A stretch of 64,000 bases of DNA from SG8-38 sp041576815 (GCA_041576815.1 JBFGKE010000012.1:20635-84634), one strand, 5' to 3'. Counted from the stretch's first letter, positions 28,431-37,218 are shown. A program made the numbers and translations. The notes: generated by a model not told the origin, from the sequence alone.

Positions 28431-28438
28431 CGCGCGCG

Positions 28439-29326
28439 ATGCGTCTACTCACCACGGTCGCCGGCCAAGCCGAAGCCAAGACGCTGGGCGACGCGCTCTA
28501 CTCCGACGGCGTGGTGACGACCATCAAAGAGACGCGTGATGGCACCTTCGCAATCTGGGTTCACGACGAAGAGCGCATGGACCAAGCGCGAGCGTTTTTG
28601 GACGGGTTCGATGCGAGCGCCAGCCGGTTCTCGGACATGGCGCGTCAAGCGAGAGCACAGCGCCGGGAAGAAGCGCGCGCCGACGAGAAGCTGAGAGCGC
28701 GAACGGAGAAGATCCGAAAGCAAATCGAGGCAAAGCAGAACATGCGAATCGGCACGGTGACGGTTGGCCTCATCGGGATCTGCGCAGTCGTGTTTTTCGT
28801 GGTCTACATCGGCAAACGACAAGACGCCCTGGCGATGCTGACGTTCGTACCGATCGTCGGCGGCCGAGCGTTTGGCGACGTGAGCGCGATTTGGGAGGGG
28901 CAGCCGTGGCGGCTGATCACGCCGGTCTTCCTTCATTTCGGCTACATGCACATTTTCTTCAACATGTGGTGGCTGAAGGACTTGGGCACTGCGCTCGAGC
29001 GCGTGTTTTCATCGCGGTACTTGCTTGCATTCGTGCTTGTCGTCGGCGTGCTGTCGAACACGCTCGAGTACGTGATGTCGGGGCCGACTGTGTTCGGCGA
29101 CATGTCCGGCGTCGTATATGGCTTGTTTGCGTTCGTGTGGATCCGCGGGCGGCTCGACCCGAGCTTCCCGTATCGGATGCCGCAGCAGCTAGTGACCTTC
29201 ATGCTGATCTGGCTGGGGCTCGGCTTCACCGGATGGGTCGGCCCAATCGCGAATTGGGTGCACCTGGGCGGCCTCGTGAGCGGCGCACTCTGGGGCGCGC
29301 TTTCATCCGGCAGACTCAGCCGATAA
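28439..29326 (+). CDS. Rhomboid-family intramembrane serine protease
   Basis: 295 residues from ATG 28439. The N-terminal 60 residues form a small cytoplasmic domain like that of GlpG; a basic/acidic coiled segment follows (70-100), then about six membrane helices. Catalytic Ser223 is in FGDMSGVVYG and His275 in WVHLGGLVSG. The oxyanion-associated H171 and N175 are in MHIFFNMWW, so all active-site residues are present. It cleaves transmembrane substrates within the bilayer. GDMSG replaces the common GxSG with one shifted residue but keeps Ser-Gly. A palindromic element follows 5 nt after the stop. Confidence 0.92.
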   Translation: MRLLTTVAGQAEAKTLGDALYSDGVVTTIKETRDGTFAIWVHDEERMDQARAFLDGFDASASRFSDMARQARAQRREEARADEKLRARTEKIRKQIEAKQNMRIGTVTVGLIGICAVVFFVVYIGKRQDALAMLTFVPIVGGRAFGDVSAIWEGQPWRLITPVFLHFGYMHIFFNMWWLKDLGTALERVFSSRYLLAFVLVVGVLSNTLEYVMSGPTVFGDMSGVVYGLFAFVWIRGRLDPSFPYRMPQQLVTFMLIWLGLGFTGWVGPIANWVHLGGLVSGALWGALSSGRLSR

Positions 29327-29331
29327 CCGGT

Positions 29332-29354
29332 TGAAAAAGGGGTCTGACCCCTTT
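29332..29354 (+). repeat. Palindromic gene-end element, copy 2
   Basis: AAAGGGGTC-T-GACCCCTTT is a perfect palindrome preceded by TGAA, just after the rhomboid gene. It has the same orientation relative to the gene as copy 1 at 17300-17321. The A/T pair in copy 1 is swapped to T/A here, so the stem is conserved. The TTTGTTT that follows could let it act as a terminator. Confidence 0.85.
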
Positions 29355-29360
29355 GTTTGT

Positions 29361-29996
29361 CTAGGTTTTATGGAGCCGTGCGTAGGTTTTGTCTCGGTCC
29401 TGGCGGATGTCGTCGAGGATGGACTGGAGCTTGGCGCGGCCTTCGCATTCGAGGGTGCGTTCGTTTCGGGCGAGGACCGTCGCTGCGACACTGCACGGAG
29501 CGTGGTCGCCTTCGAGGTCTTGGAGGCTCAGCGCGAAGATGTCTGCGTAGTGGGGGGGATCTTGGACGCGGACCGACTCGAGGGTCGTCCGTCGGACGAG
29601 CTGCACGGTGGGGTCGGGAGTCTGGCGCAGGAGCTGAACGGTGCCTGCCGACCTCGGGGCTCGTGGAAAGAAAGGCGCGGAAAAAAAGGTCTCCTCGCTT
29701 AGCCGCTCGATCGACTGCGCCCAGTGCGAAAAGGCTGCGGCGTCGCCTTCGAAAAGCGGCGCGATCACGAACCCCACGTCCACCTCGCGGTCGGCGCCCC
29801 ACTGCGCGACGACCGGTCCGACGAGATCGAGCGGACACGCCGCATCCGTCACCACGTGCGCGCGGATGCGCCCTTCGAGACGCGCCGGTTTCGCCCATGG
29901 GCAAATCGAAAAGCGCTCGATCACCTCGCGCTGGTAGCGATCGTGCAGGCGCAGGGCCTCGGTGACGAGCACGTCCCGTGGATGCGTAGGGCTCAA
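29361..29996 (-). CDS. DUF1415-like protein
   Basis: About 211 residues from TTG 29996, which overlaps the Nudix stop as TTGA; GTG 29972 is an alternative. The segment REVIERFSICPWAKPARLEGRIRAHVV (around residues 18-44) matches the opening of DUF1415 proteins, where a Cys-Pro pair in a helix is conserved. The rest is alpha/beta with LLRQTPDPTVQLVRR. No biochemical function is known for the family. It is cotranscribed with an ADP-ribose-type Nudix hydrolase, possibly linking it to nucleotide or metabolite clean-up; that is inference. It is convergent with the rhomboid gene. Confidence 0.5.
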   Translation of the reverse strand: MSPTHPRDVLVTEALRLHDRYQREVIERFSICPWAKPARLEGRIRAHVVTDAACPLDLVGPVVAQWGADREVDVGFVIAPLFEGDAAAFSHWAQSIERLSEETFFSAPFFPRAPRSAGTVQLLRQTPDPTVQLVRRTTLESVRVQDPPHYADIFALSLQDLEGDHAPCSVAATVLARNERTLECEGRAKLQSILDDIRQDRDKTYARLHKT

Positions 29997-30463
29997 CCCG
30001 CTGCCTGACCGATCCGCCGCGAGAGATAGTCCTCGAGGTGTGGCACGATCTTCATGTCGAGCGCTTCGTCCGGAGTGCGGAACTCCGCGAACACGACCTC
30101 GCGGTCGTCCACCGCGACCCGGGGCGCCGCCTCCACTTCGAGCTCGTAGATGTCGAGCGTGTCTTTGCGATGCTCGAAGAGGTGGGTGCCGTGGTACGCG
30201 TGCACGAGGCGCTTCGGCTGCACGCTGATGCCGACCTCTTCGCGAAGCTCGCGTGCGGCGGTGGTGCGCCGGTCTTCGCGAGGCTTGACGTAGCCGCCCG
30301 GCAGCGTGAGCTGCGGCCGGTACGAGTTCTTCACGAGCAAAACGCGGCCGTGGTACCAAACCGCAACGAGCGCCCCCGTCGTCTCCGGCCGGCGAACGAA
30401 CCAGAGCAACCGCAGCCCCCAGTGTGCGAGTCGATACACCGCCCTGACCAAGGCGTTGATCAT
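29993..30463 (-). CDS. Nudix hydrolase
   Basis: 156 residues. A complete Nudix box (GX5EX7REUXEEXGU) starts at GGYVKPRED and continues to ARELREEVGI (about residues 57-79). The N-terminal 25 residues are hydrophobic with aromatic residues (VYRLAHWGLRLLWFV), perhaps a membrane-proximal helix. It hydrolyses nucleoside diphosphates linked to another moiety; the substrate is not predictable. It is cotranscribed with the DUF1415-like gene by TTGA overlap. Confidence 0.88.
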   Translation of the reverse strand: MINALVRAVYRLAHWGLRLLWFVRRPETTGALVAVWYHGRVLLVKNSYRPQLTLPGGYVKPREDRRTTAARELREEVGISVQPKRLVHAYHGTHLFEHRKDTLDIYELEVEAAPRVAVDDREVVFAEFRTPDEALDMKIVPHLEDYLSRRIGQAAG

Positions 30464-30512
30464 GGCCCCAGGTTAACAAAAAAGTGCCGCGGCGGAAAAC
30501 CCCTGGGCGCGC

Positions 30513-31913
30513 TCAGATCGTCGCACCCACCTGCGCCCACCGGCCGCGGCGATAGGCGAGAATTCCGAGAAACATGCGAACGACGAATGAAATCGGGAGG
30601 GCCACCCAGATCCCGAAGGCGCCCCACCCCACGACGAACCCGAGAAACCAGCTGAGCGGAACCTGGATGACCACGGTACCGACGATGTTGATCATCAGGC
30701 TGGTGTTGGTGGCGCCCGCGCCGCGGAGCATGCCGATCAGCGCGATGTGCACCCCGACGATCGGCATGCCCCAGCCGAGCACGCGCATCCAGAGTATCGA
30801 GTAGCGCCCGAGCTCGGTTCCGGCGTCCACGTCGAAAATGGCGATGATCGGCTCCGCACCGACGACGATCGAGAGCCCGATGACGGTCATGATGAGCGTC
30901 GAAAGAATGACGCCCCCACGGACGACCTCGCGAGCCTCCGGCACGTCGAGAGCGCCGAGAGCGTTGCCGACCATCGCGCCGATCGCTTGGGAGACCCCAA
31001 GCCCTGGAACGAACGCGAGCGACTGAATGCGCAGGCCGATCCCGTGGGCGGCCACCGTCACCTGCGCAACGCGCGCGAGCATTCCGACGATCGAGAGAAA
31101 CGCAACGTTCAGAATCACCATGTCGAGGGCCGCCGGCGCGCCGACGCGAAACAGATCGTTTGCGAGGGGTCGGTCGATGGGAGCGGGGCCGAGCCGAGCG
31201 CGCAGCCCTTTCACGACGTCGCGACGCAAGAGCAGCACCATTACCGCGACGGCCGCGGCTTGCGCGATCACCGTCCCCCAAGCCGCCCCGCGGACACCCA
31301 AGGCGGGCAGCCCAAAGCGGCCCAGGATCAGCCCGTAGTTCAGGACGATGTTCAAGAAATTGCTGAAGAGCGCCACCGTGAAAGGCAGCATCGTGTTGCC
31401 CACCGCGCGAAGCGCCGCGGCAAAAAGCATGTTCAGATAGAAGAAGACGGTGAGTCCGAACAGCGGGCGCAGATAGCCCACGCCGAGGTCTCGAACGGTG
31501 GGGTCGGCGCCGAGCCATTCCATCGCGATGCTTGCTCCGAGGTTTCCCACGACCGCGACTGCGGCGGACACGATGTAGGTGAGCAGAATGCTTTGGTGAA
31601 GGACGTGATTGACGCGTTCGGTTTCTCCGGCCCCGTGTGCACGCGCGATGAACGCCACCGTGCCAACCGTCAGCCCGAGCATTGCGACCATCAGCAAGAA
31701 GATCAGCTGGCTGGCGAACCCAAGTGCGGTGAGGGCGGCCTCGGCGTCCACGAGGCGTCCGCACATCGCCGTGTCGACTGCGAGCGTCACCACGCTCAGC
31801 ACGTTGAGGCCGATGATCGGCAGCGCTAGATCGACGAGGCGCCGAAAGATTGTGCGATCGACGCCTTTGGCTGAACCTGCCGTTGCCTTCATCCGCGGCG
31901 CTGGAGCCTGCAT
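30513..31913 (-). CDS. MATE-family multidrug/organic-cation efflux protein
   Basis: 466 residues, about 12 membrane segments in two pseudo-symmetric halves, as in MATE exporters (LPIIGLNVLSVVTLAVDTAMCGRL at the start; second-half FRVGAPAALDMVILNVAFLSIVGML). It exports toxic organic compounds in exchange for Na+ or H+; the coupling ion cannot be read. An alternative start at ATG 31892 would remove a short Lys-containing N-terminus. It is divergent from the PEGA kinase gene with a 55-nt gap. Confidence 0.9.
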   Translation of the reverse strand: MQAPAPRMKATAGSAKGVDRTIFRRLVDLALPIIGLNVLSVVTLAVDTAMCGRLVDAEAALTALGFASQLIFLLMVAMLGLTVGTVAFIARAHGAGETERVNHVLHQSILLTYIVSAAVAVVGNLGASIAMEWLGADPTVRDLGVGYLRPLFGLTVFFYLNMLFAAALRAVGNTMLPFTVALFSNFLNIVLNYGLILGRFGLPALGVRGAAWGTVIAQAAAVAVMVLLLRRDVVKGLRARLGPAPIDRPLANDLFRVGAPAALDMVILNVAFLSIVGMLARVAQVTVAAHGIGLRIQSLAFVPGLGVSQAIGAMVGNALGALDVPEAREVVRGGVILSTLIMTVIGLSIVVGAEPIIAIFDVDAGTELGRYSILWMRVLGWGMPIVGVHIALIGMLRGAGATNTSLMINIVGTVVIQVPLSWFLGFVVGWGAFGIWVALPISFVVRMFLGILAYRRGRWAQVGATI

Positions 31914-31968
31914 CGCAGCGCGTGCCGGCGCCAGTAGTTTCGAGAATGGTGCTAGTCTGTGACGCCTG

Positions 31969-33414
31969 ATGGCCGCTGAGCCGCGACAGTTCGGCCCCTA
32001 CCATCTCCTGCGCCGCCTGGGCGTCGGCGGCATGGCGGAAACGTTCGAGGCCACCCGTGCAGGCGCCGGCGGGTTCGAGCAGCGTGTTTGCCTGAAGCGC
32101 GTGCTTCCCGCGTTCACCGGTGACTCGGAGCTCGTCGACCGGTTCGGACGCGAAGCCAATCTCGCTGCCCGGCTTCGGCACACGAACATCGTCGGGGTCG
32201 TCGACGTGGGGCGCATCGACGGGGTTCACTACATGACACTGGAGCTCGTCGACGGCATCGACCTGCGGTCGTTGTTGAAGTCGACTGCTGGCGAGAAGCT
32301 GCCTCCCGAGTGGGTAACCCTCATCGCGATCGATCTCGCGCACGCGTTGGAGCACGCCCATCAAACCCTGATCCACCGCGATATCTCTCCCTCGAACATC
32401 CTCTTGAGCCGGTCCGGCGAAGCCAAGCTCGCGGATTTCGGCATTGCCAAAGCGATCGAAAACGCAGGCGCCACCGCGAGCCGCACCGCCAAGGGCAAGG
32501 TTCCCTACATGTGTCCCGAGCACATGCGCGGCGAGGTCGTCGACGGCCGGGGGGATCTATTTTCCCTCGGCGTCGTGCTGTTCGAGGCGGCTGCCGGTGT
32601 ACGGCCCTTCGACGGCGCACATGACGTCGAGACGATGCAGAAGATCCTGGACGGCACTCGCCTGACGTTCGAGCGGGCGGCGCCCGAGGTGCCGAAGCAG
32701 CTTCGTGAAATCATCGAGCGCATGATCGAAATCGATCCGGACGCGCGACCCGCCTCTGCGGCCGACCTAATCGAAGAGCTCGCCGAAGTTGCGCCACCAC
32801 CTGCTTCTCGCCGAGCGCTCGCCGCGACGATCGAAACGCATCGAGGAGGCCCCCAGGCACGGCTTCACGTTCGCGAACGCGAGCGCGACCGGGACACCGA
32901 GCTCAGCCCGGCGTCGGCTCTGAGCTTGCCCGGCCGACCGCCTGCGGCGCAGAGCCCAGTACGACGGTCGCGACGGGCCGTTTGGATTTCAGCGCTCGCG
33001 CTCGCGGGGACGAGCGCGGCTTTCGCTGCGATCTGGCTCGAAGCGGGGTCGGTCATCCCCAGCGCGACCGAAGCGACGGCGCCCCGGAACGCGTCCCCGG
33101 GGGAGCCGAGCAAGCAGCCGCCTCTGGCTCCAATCGATGCCGTGCCCGCGCAGGGCGCGGCCGGCGGGGCGACGGCAACGCCCGAGAGGCGCACGACCAC
33201 GCCGCGCAGCAAGAAAGGCTGGCTTCACGTCGTCGTGCAGCCCTGGGGCAACGTTTGGATCGACGGCGTGTGGATGGGCCGCGCCCCCGTCGAAGCGCGG
33301 GTTTCGAAGGGCCGCCACGTGGTCAAAGTGGGACGTGAGCTGCCGACCCAAACGCGAGTGGTTCGGGTCGAAGCAGGCGCTCGAAAGGAAGTCGAGCTCA
33401 GCCTCACGGAATAG
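31969..33414 (+). CDS. Membrane Ser/Thr protein kinase with C-terminal PEGA-like domain
   Basis: 481 residues. Hanks-type kinase domain at about 8-275: Gly-loop GVGGMAETF, Lys43, catalytic loop HRDISPSN (D138), DFG at 156-158, and CPEH in the activation segment. HRDISPSN in place of HRDLKPEN is typical of myxobacterial kinases. A disordered basic linker, a single membrane helix (VWISALALAGTSAAFAAIWL, about 333-352), a Pro/Thr-rich stretch and a C-terminal PEGA-like beta domain follow (WLHVVVQPWGNVWIDGVWMGRAPVEARVSKG…). The PEGA part would lie outside the cytoplasm, as a sensor or wall-interaction module. The neighbouring VWA lipoprotein may be functionally linked; not proven. Confidence 0.9.
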   Translation: MAAEPRQFGPYHLLRRLGVGGMAETFEATRAGAGGFEQRVCLKRVLPAFTGDSELVDRFGREANLAARLRHTNIVGVVDVGRIDGVHYMTLELVDGIDLRSLLKSTAGEKLPPEWVTLIAIDLAHALEHAHQTLIHRDISPSNILLSRSGEAKLADFGIAKAIENAGATASRTAKGKVPYMCPEHMRGEVVDGRGDLFSLGVVLFEAAAGVRPFDGAHDVETMQKILDGTRLTFERAAPEVPKQLREIIERMIEIDPDARPASAADLIEELAEVAPPPASRRALAATIETHRGGPQARLHVRERERDRDTELSPASALSLPGRPPAAQSPVRRSRRAVWISALALAGTSAAFAAIWLEAGSVIPSATEATAPRNASPGEPSKQPPLAPIDAVPAQGAAGGATATPERRTTTPRSKKGWLHVVVQPWGNVWIDGVWMGRAPVEARVSKGRHVVKVGRELPTQTRVVRVEAGARKEVELSLTE

Positions 33415-33417
33415 CGA

Positions 33418-34662
33418 TCACTCGACGATGATCGCGCCGCACGGGAACTCGGCCGTGAAGGTGACCTCGCCACTCTTGAACGTGTCGCAGGCCGAACCGA
33501 GCAGCTCGATCACGTTTGGCGCGTCAGGCTTGACCTGCCAATCCTCCGGGCAGCTGAGCGGGTTGCCGTTCAACCGAACGTCCCCCTCCGCACAAGCCTT
33601 TTCACGGTCGTCGAACGGTTTGTCGATTTCGACCTCGCACGAAATGCTCGCGCTGATGATCGTGCGGAACTCGTTTTCCAGGTCCTGTGGATCGGTGCCC
33701 ACCCAGAACGGGGCGTTGCCTTCGGAGCCGTCCTCCGCCAGGCCGACGCCCACGTTGGCCATGTCTTGAAGGTGCCCGTTGCTGACCTCGGTGCCCACGC
33801 TCAGGATGAAGGTCTGAATGCCGGCAACGTCGAAAGCACGCTCAGCAGCCGCCACCGCCTCGGCGCGCGCGCCATCGGTCGGATTCGGGTCGGGAACCTC
33901 GCAGGAATCTGGCTCACCATCGGTGGCCAGGACGATGATGGTCGGCCCGTCCGCTGGCGGCGGATCGGCCTGGATGATGCCGACGAGCGCATCGATGCTG
34001 TCACCGGTGGGCGTATCTTCACCGCCCGGGAAGGTCGCCGGATAGCTCGCGTTGATCGTCGAGAAGTTGTTGAGGTCCATCGCGATCTGCGTGTCGAGTC
34101 GGGGGCACGGTGGATTCACGTCGCCGTCGTCAGACTGATAGGTGGTGAGGCCGAATCGTACGATCGCATCCAGCTCGGACACGATGCTGGTGATCGCGGT
34201 GTGTGCGGCTTCCCATCGGTCCTGTCCGCCGCCAAACGCCGAGGTCATCGAGCCGCTCTGGTCGACCAGGAACATCGCGTTTGGAATGCTCCGAGTCGGC
34301 GTCACCTCGACCGATTGGCAGCCGTTGCCGCCCGAATTGCCGCTGCCGCCGGAGCCGCCGGTGCCCATGTTCGGCACGCATCGGCCGCGAGTCGTATTGC
34401 ATATGGCCTCTTCACCACACCCTTCCTCGGCGGTGCAGTTCGCCACGCACTTCCCGTTCGAGCAGAAGCTCGCGGTGCACTGGGAGTCCGAGGTGCAGGA
34501 CTTATCGCAGTCCGGCGGTGGGTTGCTCAACGTCGCGCAGGTGAGCGGCGTGCCGCCCGTGCCGCCGCCGCCAAATGGGGGACCGTCGGAGCCACCCCCG
34601 CCACACGCGAACACCAGGAGGCCGCCTGCGGCCAACATCCCGATCGAAAGCCAACGATTCAT
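33418..34662 (-). CDS. VWA-domain lipoprotein with Cys-rich and Gly-rich regions
   Basis: 414 residues. Lipobox LLVFAC puts the lipidated Cys at residue 20. Then come a Gly-rich linker, a Cys-rich segment (about 40-95) with six-residue-spaced cysteines, another Gly/Ser linker, and a von Willebrand A domain from about 125 with MIDAS DQSGS (134-138) and a later conserved Thr/Asp pair (GEDTPTGDS, LATDGEPDS). The C-terminus adds a Cys-containing module (EIDKPFDDREKACAEG). It is predicted to be a surface-exposed metal-dependent adhesion or sensing protein. A GGGGAG site lies 6 nt before the ATG. Confidence 0.88.
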   Translation of the reverse strand: MNRWLSIGMLAAGGLLVFACGGGGSDGPPFGGGGTGGTPLTCATLSNPPPDCDKSCTSDSQCTASFCSNGKCVANCTAEEGCGEEAICNTTRGRCVPNMGTGGSGGSGNSGGNGCQSVEVTPTRSIPNAMFLVDQSGSMTSAFGGGQDRWEAAHTAITSIVSELDAIVRFGLTTYQSDDGDVNPPCPRLDTQIAMDLNNFSTINASYPATFPGGEDTPTGDSIDALVGIIQADPPPADGPTIIVLATDGEPDSCEVPDPNPTDGARAEAVAAAERAFDVAGIQTFILSVGTEVSNGHLQDMANVGVGLAEDGSEGNAPFWVGTDPQDLENEFRTIISASISCEVEIDKPFDDREKACAEGDVRLNGNPLSCPEDWQVKPDAPNVIELLGSACDTFKSGEVTFTAEFPCGAIIVE

Positions 34663-34700
34663 GACGAGCTCCCCAACACTAAAAAGCCAACTATGCCAAC

Positions 34701-34729
34701 ATTCTACACTGGCTGTGTAACGCCTGCAA
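34701..34729 (-). promoter_or_regulatory. Putative promoter of the VWA lipoprotein gene, overlapped by an inverted repeat
   Basis: Minus-strand -35 TTGCAG (34724-34729), 17-nt spacer, -10 TAGAAT (34701-34706). An inverted repeat TACAC-N5-GTGTA at 34705-34719 overlaps the first -10 bases and most of the spacer, a position suited to a repressor. Confidence 0.55.
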
Positions 34730-34796
34730 ATCAGGTCAGTACAACGGCGCAGGATAATTACTCATGAGTTTCGCGTGCTTAGGCCGGCTCGCACCC

Positions 34797-34825
34797 TTGA
34801 CCTGGTCCGCGCAGCAACGTAGATA
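34797..34825 (+). promoter_or_regulatory. Putative glutamine synthetase promoter
   Basis: -35 TTGACC (34797-34802), 17-nt spacer, -10 TAGATA (34820-34825). Transcription would start near 34832, leaving a leader of about 195 nt. No -24/-12 sigma-54 box at the right spacing was found. Confidence 0.55.
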
Positions 34826-34831
34826 TGTGCC

Positions 34832-35028
34832 ACGGGACACCGCGCGCCACCGGTTTTTTCACGGAGGAAAGGGCTGGGAAACCTCACTGAAACAATCGCG
34901 CGCCACAGATCCCCGGACGACCTCCTCGGATCGGTGAATCACCTACCGAGGGTGCAACCCCGTGGTACACCGCCGACCTCGTTCGCGGGACCGCCCCCGA
35001 GACGAGACCATCTTTAGGAGTAGGAACG
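34832..35028 (+). promoter_or_regulatory. Long structured 5' leader of the GSII gene (candidate cis-regulatory RNA)
   Basis: About 195 nt. A clear nested hairpin lies at 34925-34950: outer CTCGG/CCGAG, inner GGTG/CACC around AAT. Two small stems follow at 34950-34960 (GGG/CCC) and 34962-34970 (GTG/CAC), the latter two able to re-pair as GGTG(51-54)/CACC(68-71). A TTTAGGAG Shine-Dalgarno lies near 35010-35020. I do not recognise a known riboswitch class. Confidence 0.4.
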
Positions 35029-36069
35029 ATGAGCATCATACAGGCTGAATACATCTGGATCGACGGCACCGAGCCGACGCCGCTTCTTCGCTCGAAGACG
35101 AAGATGCTCGAGGCGAACGTGATCGAAAAGGTTCTAGGCGCCATCACGGGTGTCGCCGCGCTTCCACACTGGGGGTTCGACGGGTCCAGCACCAACCAGG
35201 CGACCGGCGATGACTCCGACTGTCAGCTGTTCCCGGTTTTCGCGTGCAGAGACCCGCTCCGAGGCGGCGACAATCTGCTGGTGCTCTGCGAGGTCGTGAC
35301 GCACGGCGGCACCCCTCACCCGACCAACACGCGCCGCGCCGCGGCAGACGTGGAGGAGCGCACCAAGTCGAAGCTCGATTGCTGGTACGGCATGGAGCAG
35401 GAATACACGATGATGAAGGATGGCTACCCGCTCGGTTTCCCCGAGAACGGTTATCCCGAGCCGCAGGGGCCCTACTACTGCGGAGTCGGCGCGAAGTACG
35501 TCTTCGGGCGCGAAATCGTCGAAGAGCACATGACCGCGTGCATCAAGGCCGGCATCAAGATGTCCGGCATCAACGCGGAGGTCATGCCCGGCCAGTGGGA
35601 GTTCCAGATCGGTCCGGCGAGCATCACCGAGGTCGGCGACCACATGTACATGGCGCGCTACCTACTCGGCCGCATCGCCGAGACCTACGGCGTCGACATC
35701 TCTCTCGACCCGAAGCCCGCGAAGGGCGACTGGAACGGCGCAGGATGCCACACCAACTTCAGCACCAAAGCCATGCGTGAGGAAGGAGGGCTCAAGGTGA
35801 TCAACGAGTACATCGAACGGCTCGGCCAGCCAGAGCGCATCCAGCTGCACCTCGCCAACTACGGCGCAGGCCTCGAGGACCGCCTCACAGGCGCCCACGA
35901 GACCGCATCGTACAAAGACTTCACCTATGGGGTGTCCGACCGAGGCGCCTCGATTCGTATCCCAATGCAGACGGATCTCGACGGAAAAGGCTACCTCGAG
36001 GATCGCCGCCCCTGCGCAAACATCGATCCCTACACCGTGGCGCGTCTCCTCGCCGAAGCGGCCGAGTAA
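35029..36069 (+). CDS. glnII: Eukaryotic-type glutamine synthetase (GSII)
   Basis: 346 residues, against about 470 for bacterial GSI. Signatures of type II: LPHWGFDGSSTNQATGDDSDC in the beta-grasp domain, WYGMEQEYTM (metal-binding Glu), AEVMPGQWEFQIGP, and NGAGCHTNFSTKAMR in the ATP/Glu site, with RIP at the ammonium site. It makes glutamine from glutamate, ammonia and ATP, as an octamer or decamer. GSII lacks the adenylylation site of GSI, so control must be at expression, which fits the long leader. GSII is known from eukaryotes and some bacteria (rhizobia, actinomycetes and others). A hairpin terminator follows. Confidence 0.95.
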   Translation: MSIIQAEYIWIDGTEPTPLLRSKTKMLEANVIEKVLGAITGVAALPHWGFDGSSTNQATGDDSDCQLFPVFACRDPLRGGDNLLVLCEVVTHGGTPHPTNTRRAAADVEERTKSKLDCWYGMEQEYTMMKDGYPLGFPENGYPEPQGPYYCGVGAKYVFGREIVEEHMTACIKAGIKMSGINAEVMPGQWEFQIGPASITEVGDHMYMARYLLGRIAETYGVDISLDPKPAKGDWNGAGCHTNFSTKAMREEGGLKVINEYIERLGQPERIQLHLANYGAGLEDRLTGAHETASYKDFTYGVSDRGASIRIPMQTDLDGKGYLEDRRPCANIDPYTVARLLAEAAE

Positions 36070-36091
36070 GCGCTGCTTGCGTTCGAACAGG

Positions 36092-36120
36092 CGCCGCGTT
36101 CTTCGGAGCGCGGCGTTTGT
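36092..36120 (+). terminator. Putative intrinsic terminator after glnII
   Basis: CGCCGCG (36092-36098) and CGCGGCG (36109-36115) form a 7-bp GC stem with a 10-nt loop, followed by TTTGTCGTT. The T-run is interrupted, so efficiency is uncertain. Confidence 0.5.
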
Positions 36121-36122
36121 CG

Positions 36123-37127
36123 TTAAATCGTCAGCACCGCAGCCCCGCGGATGCCGTCGTTCCGCAAACGCTCGAGCGCAACGTTGGCATCCTCGAGGGC
36201 AAAGCACTCCGTATGCGTGCGCACCGGAACTCTCGCAGCCTCGGCGAGAAAGGCGTGCCCGTCTTCGCGCGTGTTGTTCGCGACGCTGCGAATGACGCGC
36301 TCGCCATAGAGGAGCGCGTAGGGCAGCTCCGGGATCGGGCTCATGTGAATGCCACCGAGCACCAACGTGGCGCCTTTGTCGAGGTGCGATAGTGCCGCGG
36401 GCACGATCTCACCGGCCGGCGCAAACACGATCCCAGCATCGAGTGCGACCGGAGGCGTCTCCTGGGTGTCTCCAGTCCAAGCCGCGCCGAGCTCCTCGGC
36501 AAGCGCTTGGTGCTTCTCTCGATTGCGCGTGCACACGTATACTTCAGCGCCACGCGCGCGTGCGATTTGAATTGCCACGTGGCCGGCTGCGCCAAAGCCG
36601 TAAAGGCCGAGGCGGGCGCCGGCCCAGTCGGAAATGCCCGTTTTCTCGAGGCAACGAAAACCGATGATGCCGGCGCACAGCAGCGGCGCAGCTTGGAGGT
36701 CTGAAAATCCCTCGGGCAGCGGATACGTGAAGCTCGCGGGGGCCACGAGGTACTCGGCGAAACCTCCGTCCACCGTCCAGCCCGTGAGCTCGGGCGCATC
36801 GCAGAGGTTTTCGCGCGCGCTCGTGCAAAAGGTGCACTGCCCACAGGCCCTGTGGAGCCATGCCACACCCACGCGTGCTCCGACGTCCCGATCGGTGACA
36901 TCGGACCCGATCGTTTCAATCACGCCAACCGCCTGATGACCTGGGACCGTCGGCGAGCGACGTAGATCGAGATCACCTTCCACGACGTGCAGGTCGGTCC
37001 TGCAGACGCCGCAGGCTCGAATGCGTACGAGAACCTCGTCGGCCGCCGGTTTTGGAACCGCGCGATCAACCAGACGAAGTGGGTGTGCTTCGATCCGTGC
37101 GGGACCGTCTAAAATCATGGCGCGCAT
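36123..37127 (-). CDS. Zinc-dependent alcohol dehydrogenase (class III MDR)
   Basis: 334 residues from ATG 37127; the open frame extends to a TTG at 37151. Catalytic-zinc ligands are in ACGVCRTDLHVVEGD and GHQAVG. The structural-zinc cysteines are clustered in GQCTFCTSARENLC, and the Rossmann turn is GFGAAGHVAIQIA. The closest known enzymes are AdhA-like alcohol dehydrogenases using NAD(P). It is convergent with glnII. The substrate alcohol is not predictable. Confidence 0.88.
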   Translation of the reverse strand: MRAMILDGPARIEAHPLRLVDRAVPKPAADEVLVRIRACGVCRTDLHVVEGDLDLRRSPTVPGHQAVGVIETIGSDVTDRDVGARVGVAWLHRACGQCTFCTSARENLCDAPELTGWTVDGGFAEYLVAPASFTYPLPEGFSDLQAAPLLCAGIIGFRCLEKTGISDWAGARLGLYGFGAAGHVAIQIARARGAEVYVCTRNREKHQALAEELGAAWTGDTQETPPVALDAGIVFAPAGEIVPAALSHLDKGATLVLGGIHMSPIPELPYALLYGERVIRSVANNTREDGHAFLAEAARVPVRTHTECFALEDANVALERLRNDGIRGAAVLTI

Positions 37128-37218
37128 CGAGTCGACGATACCACGACGCAAATCTTGCGCGTCCTCCGACGACGAGAATTGCGCAAACTGTGTCGTTTCG
37201 ATATACGGCTAAACCAAC

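Larger units (their letters stand above)
34663..35028. other. Divergent intergenic region between the VWA lipoprotein and glutamine synthetase genes
   Basis: 366 nt without a gene. It contains the minus-strand promoter of the VWA gene, an inverted repeat that overlaps this promoter, the plus-strand promoter of the glutamine synthetase gene, and a long structured leader. Nothing else is recognisable. Confidence 0.7.

Noticed and set aside
30460..32523. Minus-strand 687-residue open frame
   Set aside because: It covers MATE and kinase genes in the wrong frame, Arg-rich, no domain.
34801..34840. TGGCAC…TTGC as a sigma-54 promoter near the glnII leader
   Set aside because: On the minus strand the spacing between TGGCAC and TTGC is 9 nt, not 5, and the direction is away from glnII.
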